Shown here: positions 57,743 through 64,000 of the stretch, one piece after another
Layout of the letters: the number at the start of each line of letters is the position of its first letter
Position numbering within the stretch: position 1 is the stretch's first letter
NCBI RefSeq assembly: GCF_014653575.1
Contig: NZ_BNAQ01000001.1
Location: 434,001-498,000, forward strand
Length of the DNA stretch: 64,000 nt
Reading direction: 5' to 3'
Origin: Sphingomonas glacialis
GTDB taxonomy: Bacteria > Pseudomonadota > Alphaproteobacteria > Sphingomonadales > Sphingomonadaceae
Notes under the pieces: model-generated
Seen by the model: the letters and a program-made list of their open reading frames with translations, nothing else
Database searches by the model: none
Told to the model about the DNA's origin: nothing
Made by a program: the position numbers and the translations under genes

Positions 57743-57830
57743 GAGAAGGTCCCTGTTCGATAGGGTAATGGGACGAAGCCCATCGCGCGCGGCCCGTTCG
57801 GGTGCCTCGCGCACGGGTTCGTGCTGCTGA

Positions 57831-57860
57831 CGCTCGATCATCGCGCAATATGATCGAGCG
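57831..57860. promoter_or_regulatory. perfect inverted repeat upstream of the receptor gene
   Basis: CGCTCGATCAT (57831-57841) and ATGATCGAGCG (57850-57860) are exact complements spaced 8 bp apart, about 90 bp upstream of the receptor ATG. It could be an operator dyad or an mRNA hairpin. It does not match the Fur or CueR consensus on reading. Confidence 0.5.
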
Positions 57861-57987
57861 CTGCTCGCCACAGGGACTGTCGACGGGGATCGGGAAGCAG
57901 GCGCAGGGCCTGTCAGCGATTTCGATTGCTATCCTGCACGCCAGGACCTGATCCGCGCGCACCGTCGCTCAGCCTTGCGGCGAGGAA

Positions 57988-58395
57988 TCAGGCCGCTACC
58001 GGGGGTCCACGCAACGGCGGTCGCAGCGCATGGCGATACGGCAGCACGACCCGACGCTCCGCCACCCGGCCGAGCGCCACGATGAACAGCACGGCAATCG
58101 CGAGCAATGCGGGGTCGGCACCCGCGATGACGGGTGCCGTCAGACCCGCGAAACTGCACGGGCTTTCAGCCTTGTCGCCCTTCTGGTCGTGATGGTCGCC
58201 CGCCATGCCCGGCATTGCCATCGCCATCGGCGCTTGCGTGCGTTCCATGCCGGAGCACAGTTCGAGCACGAGGCCGTTGCTGGTGACGACGGGCATGAAG
58301 CCGCCGGGAATCATGATCTTGGCCAATAGCGCGAGCGCCAGCAGCAGGCCGGCCAGCCGCCGATGCGCTCGAAACAAGATGCGAAGGGCGGCCAT
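57988..58395 (-). CDS. DUF2946 family protein
   Basis: 135 residues. An N-terminal membrane helix (13-35), a Met/His-rich middle (ELCSGMERTQAPMAMAMPGM, AGDHHDQKGD) and a second helix ADPALLAIAVLFIVALGRV. The pattern is that of DUF2946, which in other proteobacteria is linked with copper-handling genes. The Met/His stretch could bind copper. It lies 245 bp upstream of the TonB-dependent receptor on the same strand. Confidence 0.85.
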   Translation of the reverse strand: MAALRILFRAHRRLAGLLLALALLAKIMIPGGFMPVVTSNGLVLELCSGMERTQAPMAMAMPGMAGDHHDQKGDKAESPCSFAGLTAPVIAGADPALLAIAVLFIVALGRVAERRVVLPYRHALRPPLRGPPVAA

Positions 58396-58474
58396 CGCCC
58401 GCGGAACTAGGAGCGTTTCGCGATCCTGTCATCCCCGTTTGGCTGCACGGACCTAGCAGCCGCGCGAGCGGCGT

Positions 58475-58798
58475 TCAGGGGCCCTTGCACGCGAAGGCCG
58501 TTTTCAGCGCGGTGCGGATCACGAAGATCGGCGCGCTGCTCCAGCTCTTCTTGTGGCTGCGAAGATATTTGCGCGCGACGCTCACCACCTTGATCGTCGA
58601 CGCATTGGCCGCCGAGGGGCAGATCTGGTGCGACAACGACAAGGCGTCGAACGCCCCGAGGATATAGCCCGTACAGAAACTCGCGGTCGTGTCGGCATCC
58701 TTGCCGCTGCACGCCTCGGCGAGTTGCGAAGTCTGGAGCGGGCTCACCACCACCGGCGGTGCTTCGGGTGCGGCGATCGCGAGGGCAAGCAAGATCAT
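58475..58798 (-). CDS. Rap1a/Tai-like small secreted protein
   Basis: 107 residues. Signal peptide MILLALAIAAPEAPP. The domain has CSGKDADTTASFCTGYILGA, LSHQICPSAANAST and the VSVARKYLRSHKK helix, ending in a Cys near the C-terminus, a pattern like Rap1a/Tai family immunity proteins (two disulfides). No type VI secretion genes are nearby, so an immunity role is not supported by context. Confidence 0.7.
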   Translation of the reverse strand: MILLALAIAAPEAPPVVVSPLQTSQLAEACSGKDADTTASFCTGYILGAFDALSLSHQICPSAANASTIKVVSVARKYLRSHKKSWSSAPIFVIRTALKTAFACKGP

Positions 58799-58847
58799 GG
58801 CACTTCCTTTGATCCGGGCACGCGGCCGCCCAGAGAGCCGACAGCCC

Positions 58848-59711
58848 CTAGCCCGAGACCTGCTCGGCCGGTGCCGTCGGCGCGAGATACGGCAGCAAGC
58901 GTACCCGCGGGAAGACGGTATCGAGCGGCTTGGTATCGGGGAGGATATAGACCACCCCGCCCGTCTTGAGGAACAATGGCCGGATCTGCTTGGTGTAGAA
59001 GCTCGTCCCGACATTGATGCAGCCGAAGCTGATGCGATTGTCGTCGGGCGTCGGCGACAGCAGGCGCTCGACGCGTTGTTCCGTCTTGTGCGTCGTGATC
59101 ACCGCATGGAGCGCGACCGAATTGGCGTAATCGACCCACAGCACGCGCTGGCGGCCGAATGCGCGGCCGAACTTGGCGACGAACCGCCCGGCTGGCGTCG
59201 TGCGTTCGGCCGGCCCGATCTCGGACAGGTCTTTGGCGCCCACCCCGGGGGTGGAATCGTCGCCGATGCCGATGCCGAGCAGCACCGGGGTCTCGCCGAG
59301 AAAGGTGCCCTTCGCATCGAACAGCGAAAGCGAGGCCGCCTGCTTGTCGATGACGATATAGGGCAGCGTACCATTGTCGTGCGCCGATCCGACCCAGGCG
59401 ATTACCCGGCTCGCCGCCTCGGACCGCACCGGTCCGGGCAGCGGCGGCGTGTCGGTGGCCTTGGCCTTGGCCGCCGCGCGGCGCGCAGCGGCGGTTTTGG
59501 CCCCACCCTTGGACACGGATTTGGCCGGGGCGTTACCCCTGGCCTTTACGGGCTTGCGACTGGACGGCGTCGCCACCGAAGGCGACTCCGCCTTGTCGGA
59601 CAGCGGGGCACGGCCGAGCGCTGCCGTGGGTCCGATCGCGCCTGCGATCAGACCCAGCAGTGCTGCGGCCATGCCCACACCATGACGCAGAGAGAACGGC
59701 CTGTTTGGCAT
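58848..59711 (-). CDS. L,D-transpeptidase (YkuD-type), secreted
   Basis: 287 residues from the ATG at 59711. A signal peptide (about 1-33), a Lys/Ala-rich linker (60-95), and a YkuD-type catalytic region: LPYIVIDKQAASLSLFD, HAVITTHKTEQRV and the catalytic Cys in RISFGCINVGTSFY. It probably forms or edits peptidoglycan cross-links. TTG at 59729 is a weaker alternative start. The lipoprotein gene is next upstream, 55 bp away. Confidence 0.93.
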   Translation of the reverse strand: MPNRPFSLRHGVGMAAALLGLIAGAIGPTAALGRAPLSDKAESPSVATPSSRKPVKARGNAPAKSVSKGGAKTAAARRAAAKAKATDTPPLPGPVRSEAASRVIAWVGSAHDNGTLPYIVIDKQAASLSLFDAKGTFLGETPVLLGIGIGDDSTPGVGAKDLSEIGPAERTTPAGRFVAKFGRAFGRQRVLWVDYANSVALHAVITTHKTEQRVERLLSPTPDDNRISFGCINVGTSFYTKQIRPLFLKTGGVVYILPDTKPLDTVFPRVRLLPYLAPTAPAEQVSG

Positions 59712-59766
59712 CTCGACTTGGTTCAGCAATGCGTCCGGTCACAATAAGAGGAATGCGGGAGTGCGA

Positions 59767-60078
59767 TCAGCCGCGCGGGCGGCGCTGTGCGCGCTGTGCC
59801 TGCTGCTGGACTTGCTGGTCGAGCCCATCGACGCGGCCGCTGATCTGGTCGATCCGCTGTGCGTTCTGCTGTGCCTGGCCGGCAGCAGCCTGTGCCTGGG
59901 TGAGCGCCTGGCCCGATACGCCTTCGACGGTGCGGACGCGGCCATCGATGCCGTCGATGCGCGTGTTCACGGTGGCGATCTGGCGGTTGACATAACCCTT
60001 GGTCGCGCAGCCGCTAACGCCGATCGATCCCGCGAGGATCATGGCTACCGTTGCGGACTTCACAATATTCGAGCGCAT
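59767..60078 (-). CDS. Lpp-like coiled-coil lipoprotein
   Basis: 103 residues. Lipoprotein signal MRSNIVKSATVAMILAGSIG then VSGC (Cys24). The mature part is an Ala/Gln/Arg-rich heptad coiled coil (VNRQIATVNTRIDGIDGRV, then AQAAAGQAQQNAQR), ending in basic RRPRG, resembling small murein-lipoprotein-like proteins. The neighbouring L,D-transpeptidase gene suggests peptidoglycan tethering, an inference. An AAGGGTAAG site lies before the ATG. Confidence 0.85.
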   Translation of the reverse strand: MRSNIVKSATVAMILAGSIGVSGCATKGYVNRQIATVNTRIDGIDGRVRTVEGVSGQALTQAQAAAGQAQQNAQRIDQISGRVDGLDQQVQQQAQRAQRRPRG

Positions 60079-60330
60079 ATACTTACCCTTTTGAAATGGC
60101 GTGGTGCGGTTCACAAGCGCAGCCGTGCCCGGCTTGGCAACCGCTATCCGGCAGGACGTGCGGCTTCCACGGCAGGGAGAAACCACGCTATCCCGCGGAA
60201 AACCGCCAAATCGGCAATTCTGAACGCTTGCTGAAAGGCAGCAGGAAACACGACAGGCAGCGTTTGTCGCGCTGGCGCGTTGGGCTCGCGTGTTCCTTGA
60301 GATCCAGCCCCCCCAAGTAAAGGCGTCCCT

Positions 60331-61398
60331 ATGTTACAGTCCCCGATCCGCTACCGTCCCGACGTCGAGCAACCCCAGCCAGATGAGCAAGCAACCGTTA
60401 CAGATCTCAACGAAACCTTCGATACAATCCTCGAACGGACGGCCGAGGACTATGGTCATGCCGTGCGATCGGTCCACGCCAAGTCGCACGGGCTGCTCGA
60501 AGGCGAACTGACGATCGATTCGGACTTGCCGGCCGAGCTCGCGCAGGGCCTGTTCGCGCAGGGCGGACGCCACAAGGTGCTGATCCGGCTGTCGACCAAT
60601 GCCGGCGATATCCTGCCCGATGCGATCGGCCTGCCGCGCGGCCTCGCCATGAAGGTGTTCGATGTCGCAGGCGACCGTTTGCAAGGCTCCGAGGGCGCCG
60701 CGCAGGACTTCGTGATGGTCAACGGCCCGGTGTTCCAGGCGAAGACCGCCGAGAAGTTCCTCGGCAACCTCAAGCTGCTCGCCAAGACCACCGATCGGCT
60801 CGAGGGCACCAAGAAGGTCGTCTCGGCCGCCTTGCGCGGCGTACGGCACGCCTTCGAAGCGGTCGGGGCCGAGGCTCCCGCGGCGATCAATTCGCTCGGC
60901 GGCGCACCCAATGTCGAGCCGCTCGGCGAGACCTATTACAGCGCGACCGCCTTCCGCTTCGGCGACTATATCGCCAAGTTCAGCATCGCACCCGTGGCGC
61001 CGGCAATGATCGCGCTGAGCGGCAAGGAAATCGCGATCGAGGGTCGTCAGGACGCGATCCGCGAAGACGTCCGCACCGAAATGCGCACGCTCGACGCAGA
61101 ATGGGAATTCCGCGTCCAACTGTGCCGCGATCTCGAAGCGCAGCCGGTCGAGGATGCGACTGTGCTGTGGACGAGCCCGTTCGTGCGCGTCGGCACGATC
61201 CGCGCCGCGGCGCAGGACAGCTGGAGCGACGCCCACGTCCAGCAGATCAACGAGGAAACGCGCTTCAGCGTGTGGACCGGGATCGCCGCGCACCAACCGC
61301 TCGGCAACATCAACCGCGCGCGGCGCGATACCTATCGTCACTCGGCGGACTTCCGCGCGCGGGTGAATGGCTGCCCGTATCACGAGCCGTCGAACTGA
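60331..61398 (+). CDS. catalase-family (y4iL-like) haem protein
   Basis: 355 residues, shorter than canonical catalases and of the y4iL-like clade. [15 protein letters not shown] contains the probable distal His; [15 protein letters not shown] and [11 protein letters not shown], then [11 protein letters not shown] are catalase-core strands; the proximal haem tyrosine may be that in [12 protein letters not shown]. Peroxidase or fatty-acid-peroxide activity is possible by analogy. A hairpin (61411-61438) follows its stop. Confidence 0.88.
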   Translation: MLQSPIRYRPDVEQPQPDEQATVTDLNETFDTILERTAEDYGHAVRSVHAKSHGLLEGELTIDSDLPAELAQGLFAQGGRHKVLIRLSTNAGDILPDAIGLPRGLAMKVFDVAGDRLQGSEGAAQDFVMVNGPVFQAKTAEKFLGNLKLLAKTTDRLEGTKKVVSAALRGVRHAFEAVGAEAPAAINSLGGAPNVEPLGETYYSATAFRFGDYIAKFSIAPVAPAMIALSGKEIAIEGRQDAIREDVRTEMRTLDAEWEFRVQLCRDLEAQPVEDATVLWTSPFVRVGTIRAAAQDSWSDAHVQQINEETRFSVWTGIAAHQPLGNINRARRDTYRHSADFRARVNGCPYHEPSN

Positions 61399-61410
61399 TC
61401 AGACGATATG

Positions 61411-61438
61411 GGGAGAGGGTCGCTCGCCGCCCTCTCCC
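61411..61438 (+). terminator. hairpin between catalase-like gene and pyrB
   Basis: GGGAGAGGG (61411-61419) pairs with CCCTCTCCC (61430-61438) across a 10-nt loop, 12 bp after the stop. No T-run; possible Rho-dependent end of the catalase-like transcript or part of the pyrB leader. Confidence 0.5.
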
Positions 61439-61490
61439 ACCCCTATCCGGCCTTGCCAGCAACCCGCGGCACGGCTACCCGACGGCCTCG

Positions 61491-62477
61491 ATGCAACCGT
61501 CCGATCACCGCCCCGCCTCGCTCATCCCGGGCCGCGCCGTGTTTCCGCACCGGCACCTCACCGGCATCGAGGGATTGCAGCCGCACGAAATCGTCTTCCT
61601 GCTCGACGAAGCCGATGGCTGGGTCGCCGCCAACCGGACGCGCGCGATCAGCGACAAGCGGCTGGGCGGGCTCACGCTGATCAACGCCTTCTTCGAGAAT
61701 TCGACGCGCACGCTGCTGTCGTTCGAGATCGCGGGCAAGCGGCTCGGCGCCGATGTCGTCAACATGCATGCGGCGCAAAGCTCGGTGAAGAAGGGCGAGA
61801 CGCTGATCGACACCGCGATGACGCTCAACGCAATGCGCGCGGACGTGATCGTCATCCGCCACATGAGCTCGGGCGCGGTCCGGCTGATCGCGGGCAAAGT
61901 CGATTGCCCAGTGCTCAACGCCGGCGACGGGCAGCACGAGCATCCGACGCAAGCGTTGCTCGACGCGCTGACGATTCGTCGCCGCCGCGGCACGATCGCC
62001 GGGCAGCGCGTCGTGATTTGCGGCGACATCCTCCACAGCCGCGTCGCCCGTTCGAACATTCTCGCGCTGACCGCGCTCGCCGCCGAAGTCCGCGTCTGTG
62101 CACCGGCGACGCTCATGCCCGAGGGAATCGAGCGGATGGGGGTCACCCCCTTCACCGATTTCGACACCGCGCTCGAGGGCGCCGACGTCGTGATGATGCT
62201 CCGCGTTCAGAACGAGCGAATGGCGGGCGGTTTCATCCCGTCGAACCGCGAGTTCCATTTGCGCTACGGGCTGACGCTCAAGCGGCTCGAGCGCGCCGCG
62301 CCCGATGCGCTGGTGATGCACCCGGGGCCGATGAACCGCGGCGTCGAGATCGATTCGGCCGTTGCCGACCATGCGCGCTCGGCGATCACCGAACAGGTCG
62401 AAATGGGAGTCGCCGTCCGCATGGCGTGCCTCGATGTGCTGACGCGGCGCTCGCGCGGCGTGGCGGGCTGGGCATGA
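61491..62477 (+). CDS. pyrB: aspartate carbamoyltransferase catalytic chain
   Basis: Second step of pyrimidine synthesis, 328 residues. Carbamoyl-phosphate motif [12 protein letters not shown] with Ser71-Thr74, [17 protein letters not shown] (His151) and the aspartate-binding [10 protein letters not shown] region are intact. The class that pairs with an inactive dihydroorotase usually has this single-chain form. Overlaps the downstream gene by 4 bp. Confidence 0.97.
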   Translation: MQPSDHRPASLIPGRAVFPHRHLTGIEGLQPHEIVFLLDEADGWVAANRTRAISDKRLGGLTLINAFFENSTRTLLSFEIAGKRLGADVVNMHAAQSSVKKGETLIDTAMTLNAMRADVIVIRHMSSGAVRLIAGKVDCPVLNAGDGQHEHPTQALLDALTIRRRRGTIAGQRVVICGDILHSRVARSNILALTALAAEVRVCAPATLMPEGIERMGVTPFTDFDTALEGADVVMMLRVQNERMAGGFIPSNREFHLRYGLTLKRLERAAPDALVMHPGPMNRGVEIDSAVADHARSAITEQVEMGVAVRMACLDVLTRRSRGVAGWA

Positions 62478-63709
62478 GCCGGATGCTCGCCTTGCTCAAC
62501 GCGACCTTGGTCTGCCCGCTCGGCGGCGTGTCGCAGGGCGGCGTGCTCGTCGAGAACGACCGGATCGTCGCGACGGGGTTGATCGACGTACCGGCAGGGG
62601 CCGAGACGATCGATTGCGGCGGCGCGACGCTTGCGCCCGCGATCGTCGATCTCGGCGTGTTCGCGATCGACCTGCCCGCCTTCCATGCCGGCGGCATCGT
62701 TCGCGTCGGGCTGATGCCCGATCAGTCGCCGGTGCTCGATGATCCCGGCATCGTCCAGCGCGCAGCGCTGATCGGCCGCCCTGGCCTCTGGATCCATCCG
62801 ATCGCCGCGGCGACGCGTGGCCTCGCCGGCACCGATCTCGCCGAGATGGCGATCAACCGCGATGCCGGTGCGCGCGCGGTCGGGACCGGCGCTCGCTGGA
62901 TCGCCGATTCGGGGGTGATGCGCAAAGTCCTCGCTTATGCCGGCGATCTTGGTCTGAGCGTCATCACCCATGCCGAAGACGGCGGCGTCACCGCAGGCGC
63001 CGTCGCCACCGCAGGCGAGACCGCGACGCGGATGGGCCTCCCCTCCGCCCCGTCGATCGGCGAGGCACTCGCGATTGCGCGCGACCTGATGCTCACCGAG
63101 GAGACCGGCGCGACGCTCCACATCCGCCAAGTCACGACCGCCGCCGGATTCGAGCTGGTGCGTGCGGCCAAGCGGCGCGGTGTCCGCGTGACGTGCGGGA
63201 TAACCCCCGCGCATCTGCTGCTGTCGGACATCGCGATGACCGATTTCCGCACCTTCGCGCACCTCTCGCCGCCGCTGCGGAACGAGAGCGACCGCCAGGC
63301 CGCGGTCGCTGCCGTGGCCGACGGGACGATCGACGTGCTGTGTTCAGGCCATGATCCGCGTGGCCCCGAAGAGAAGCGCTTGCCTTTCGCCGACTCGGCA
63401 TCGGGCATGGCGGGCGCCGAAACGCTGCTCGCGCTTGGTCTTGGTCTGGTGCGCGACGAGACGATCTCGCTCCAGCGCCTGTTCGCGCTGCTCGCGGCCA
63501 ATCCGGCGAAGGTGCTCGGCGTGGAAGCGGGGTCGCTTGGCGTCGGCGCGCCCGCGGATCTGTTGCTGCTGGCGCCCGAAGCACCGTGGCAGATTGCGGG
63601 CGACCGGCTTCACGCCAAGGCCGGCAATACGCCGTTCGACGGGCTGCCGGTACAGGGCAAGGTGCTGCGGCTGTTCAAGGGCGGTACCGCCCTTCCCGTC
63701 CCCGCCTGA
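62474..63709 (+). CDS. dihydroorotase-like protein lacking metal ligands (PyrC'/PyrX type)
   Basis: 411 residues of the amidohydrolase (class I dihydroorotase) family. Expected metal and substrate residues are missing: the D-x-H-x-H strand reads VDLGVFAID (Gly61, Phe63), the HVS loop reads HIRQVTT (Gln219), TPHH reads TPAH (Ala246), and the Asp of TDHAPH reads SGHDPR (Gly292). Homologues of this kind in Pseudomonas are non-catalytic and needed for aspartate carbamoyltransferase assembly. The 4-bp overlap with pyrB supports that role. An active dihydroorotase should be encoded elsewhere. Confidence 0.92.
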   Translation: MSRMLALLNATLVCPLGGVSQGGVLVENDRIVATGLIDVPAGAETIDCGGATLAPAIVDLGVFAIDLPAFHAGGIVRVGLMPDQSPVLDDPGIVQRAALIGRPGLWIHPIAAATRGLAGTDLAEMAINRDAGARAVGTGARWIADSGVMRKVLAYAGDLGLSVITHAEDGGVTAGAVATAGETATRMGLPSAPSIGEALAIARDLMLTEETGATLHIRQVTTAAGFELVRAAKRRGVRVTCGITPAHLLLSDIAMTDFRTFAHLSPPLRNESDRQAAVAAVADGTIDVLCSGHDPRGPEEKRLPFADSASGMAGAETLLALGLGLVRDETISLQRLFALLAANPAKVLGVEAGSLGVGAPADLLLLAPEAPWQIAGDRLHAKAGNTPFDGLPVQGKVLRLFKGGTALPVPA

Positions 63710-63716
63710 CGCCGCC

Positions 63717-64000
63717 TCAGCGCGACGCCAGTTCGCGCCCCTTGGCCCACATCGCGACCTGATCGCCCGCGCCGGCGCGGACGAAGCACGCGCCGCCACG
63801 GCTGCGATACTGCTGGCACATCGACACCGCATCGGCGCGCGCGAAGCCGCCGACCGACAAGCGGTAGAATTGCTTGCCGCCGCGCGACACAGTCATGCCT
63901 TGCGGCGTGTGGCTCGCGAAACCGGCGTACCGGCGCGTCACACGCGTCCACGCATCGTGCGCGACGCCTGCGGTATCATAGGCGCCCAGCTGAACGACGA
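63717..64000 (-). CDS. SPOR-domain protein, C-terminal part, cut by window edge
   Basis: The last 94 residues of a protein running off the right edge; VVQLGAYDTAGVAHDAWTRV begins a SPOR (septal peptidoglycan-binding) repeat and SRGGKQFYRLSVGGFARADA its second half, ending in a short helix with Cys residues. The rest, including any signal or lytic domain, is outside. Its stop is 8 bp from that of the pyrimidine operon, convergent with it. Confidence 0.85.
   Translation of the reverse strand, partial: VVQLGAYDTAGVAHDAWTRVTRRYAGFASHTPQGMTVSRGGKQFYRLSVGGFARADAVSMCQQYRSRGGACFVRAGAGDQVAMWAKGRELASR

Noticed and set aside
57743..57987. Possible cobalamin riboswitch upstream of the TonB-dependent receptor
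   Set aside because: No B12-box-like sequence (GCCACTG) was found in the 245 bp.
58475..58798. Type VI immunity gene
   Set aside because: The fold is Rap1a/Tai-like, but no effector or type VI secretion genes occur in the window.

Overview
The window is high-GC DNA from an alphaproteobacterium, most likely a sphingomonad (Sphingomonas or a close relative). The inference rests on the family set (FYDLN-acid/TIGR02300, DUF4112, DUF1476 as F1-ATPase zeta subunit, DUF6894, a ThiS-ThiG fusion, leuC and leuD split by a tiny ORF), the rpsA-ihfB order, and several families of GC-rich palindromic intergenic repeats. I cannot name a species. The region reads as ordinary chromosome: about 60 protein genes, 2 tRNAs, and no rRNA, phage, insertion sequence or CRISPR array.

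Layout. 1-8.3 kb: a formate-dehydrogenase-like molybdoenzyme (cut by the left edge), tRNA-Ala(GGC), TIGR02300, then aroA, a small membrane protein, cmk, rpsA and ihfB, with a ParDE-type toxin-antitoxin pair inserted backwards between cmk and rpsA, then tRNA-Leu(TAA). 8.6-13.3 kb: an MscS-type channel with a DUF3772 region, a solute-binding lipoprotein and a DUF4112 protein. 13.4-18.9 kb: RNase T2, a membrane protein, nadC and nadA, with a Crp/Fnr regulator flanked by two DUF6894 paralogues, and a 7-TM protein. 19-23.7 kb: DUF4230, a metallo-beta-lactamase-fold hydrolase, and a BlaI/BlaR-type pair divergent from an SMP-30 lactonase across two BlaI-like dyads. 23.8-27.7 kb: a 3-oxoacid CoA-transferase whose two subunit genes are separated by an acid-phosphatase lipoprotein, then GST and an alpha/beta hydrolase.

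28-32 kb: two tandem AidA/PixA-family genes, then leuC, a 37-aa ORF, leuD and a quinone oxidoreductase. 32-43.8 kb: MntH/Nramp, the zeta subunit-bolA-grxD operon, a thiamine-diphosphate enzyme, CsbD, thiSG, aroQ-accB-accC, an alpha/beta hydrolase and an MFS transporter, with most of the dispersed repeats. 44-54 kb: purL, aldo/keto reductase, SDR, oligopeptidase B, lactonase, cell-wall hydrolase, alcohol dehydrogenase and a RibD-like reductase. 54-58.4 kb: a probable metal (copper?) uptake locus of DUF2946, TonB-dependent receptor and PepSY protein. 58.4-64 kb: Rap1a-like protein, L,D-transpeptidase, lipoprotein, catalase-fold protein, pyrB with a dihydroorotase homologue that has lost its metal ligands, and a SPOR protein cut by the right edge.

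Most of the window is biosynthetic housekeeping (aromatic amino acids, NAD, leucine, thiamine, fatty acid, purine, pyrimidine). The parts that deserve a second look are the AidA/PixA pair, the repeat that now encodes the N-terminus of a lipoprotein, the ThiS-ThiG fusion with an internal Gly-Gly-Gly, the pseudo-dihydroorotase, the BlaI-like operators shared with a lactonase gene, and the DUF2946/TonB/PepSY locus. I did not see an unmistakable new defence or mobile system.
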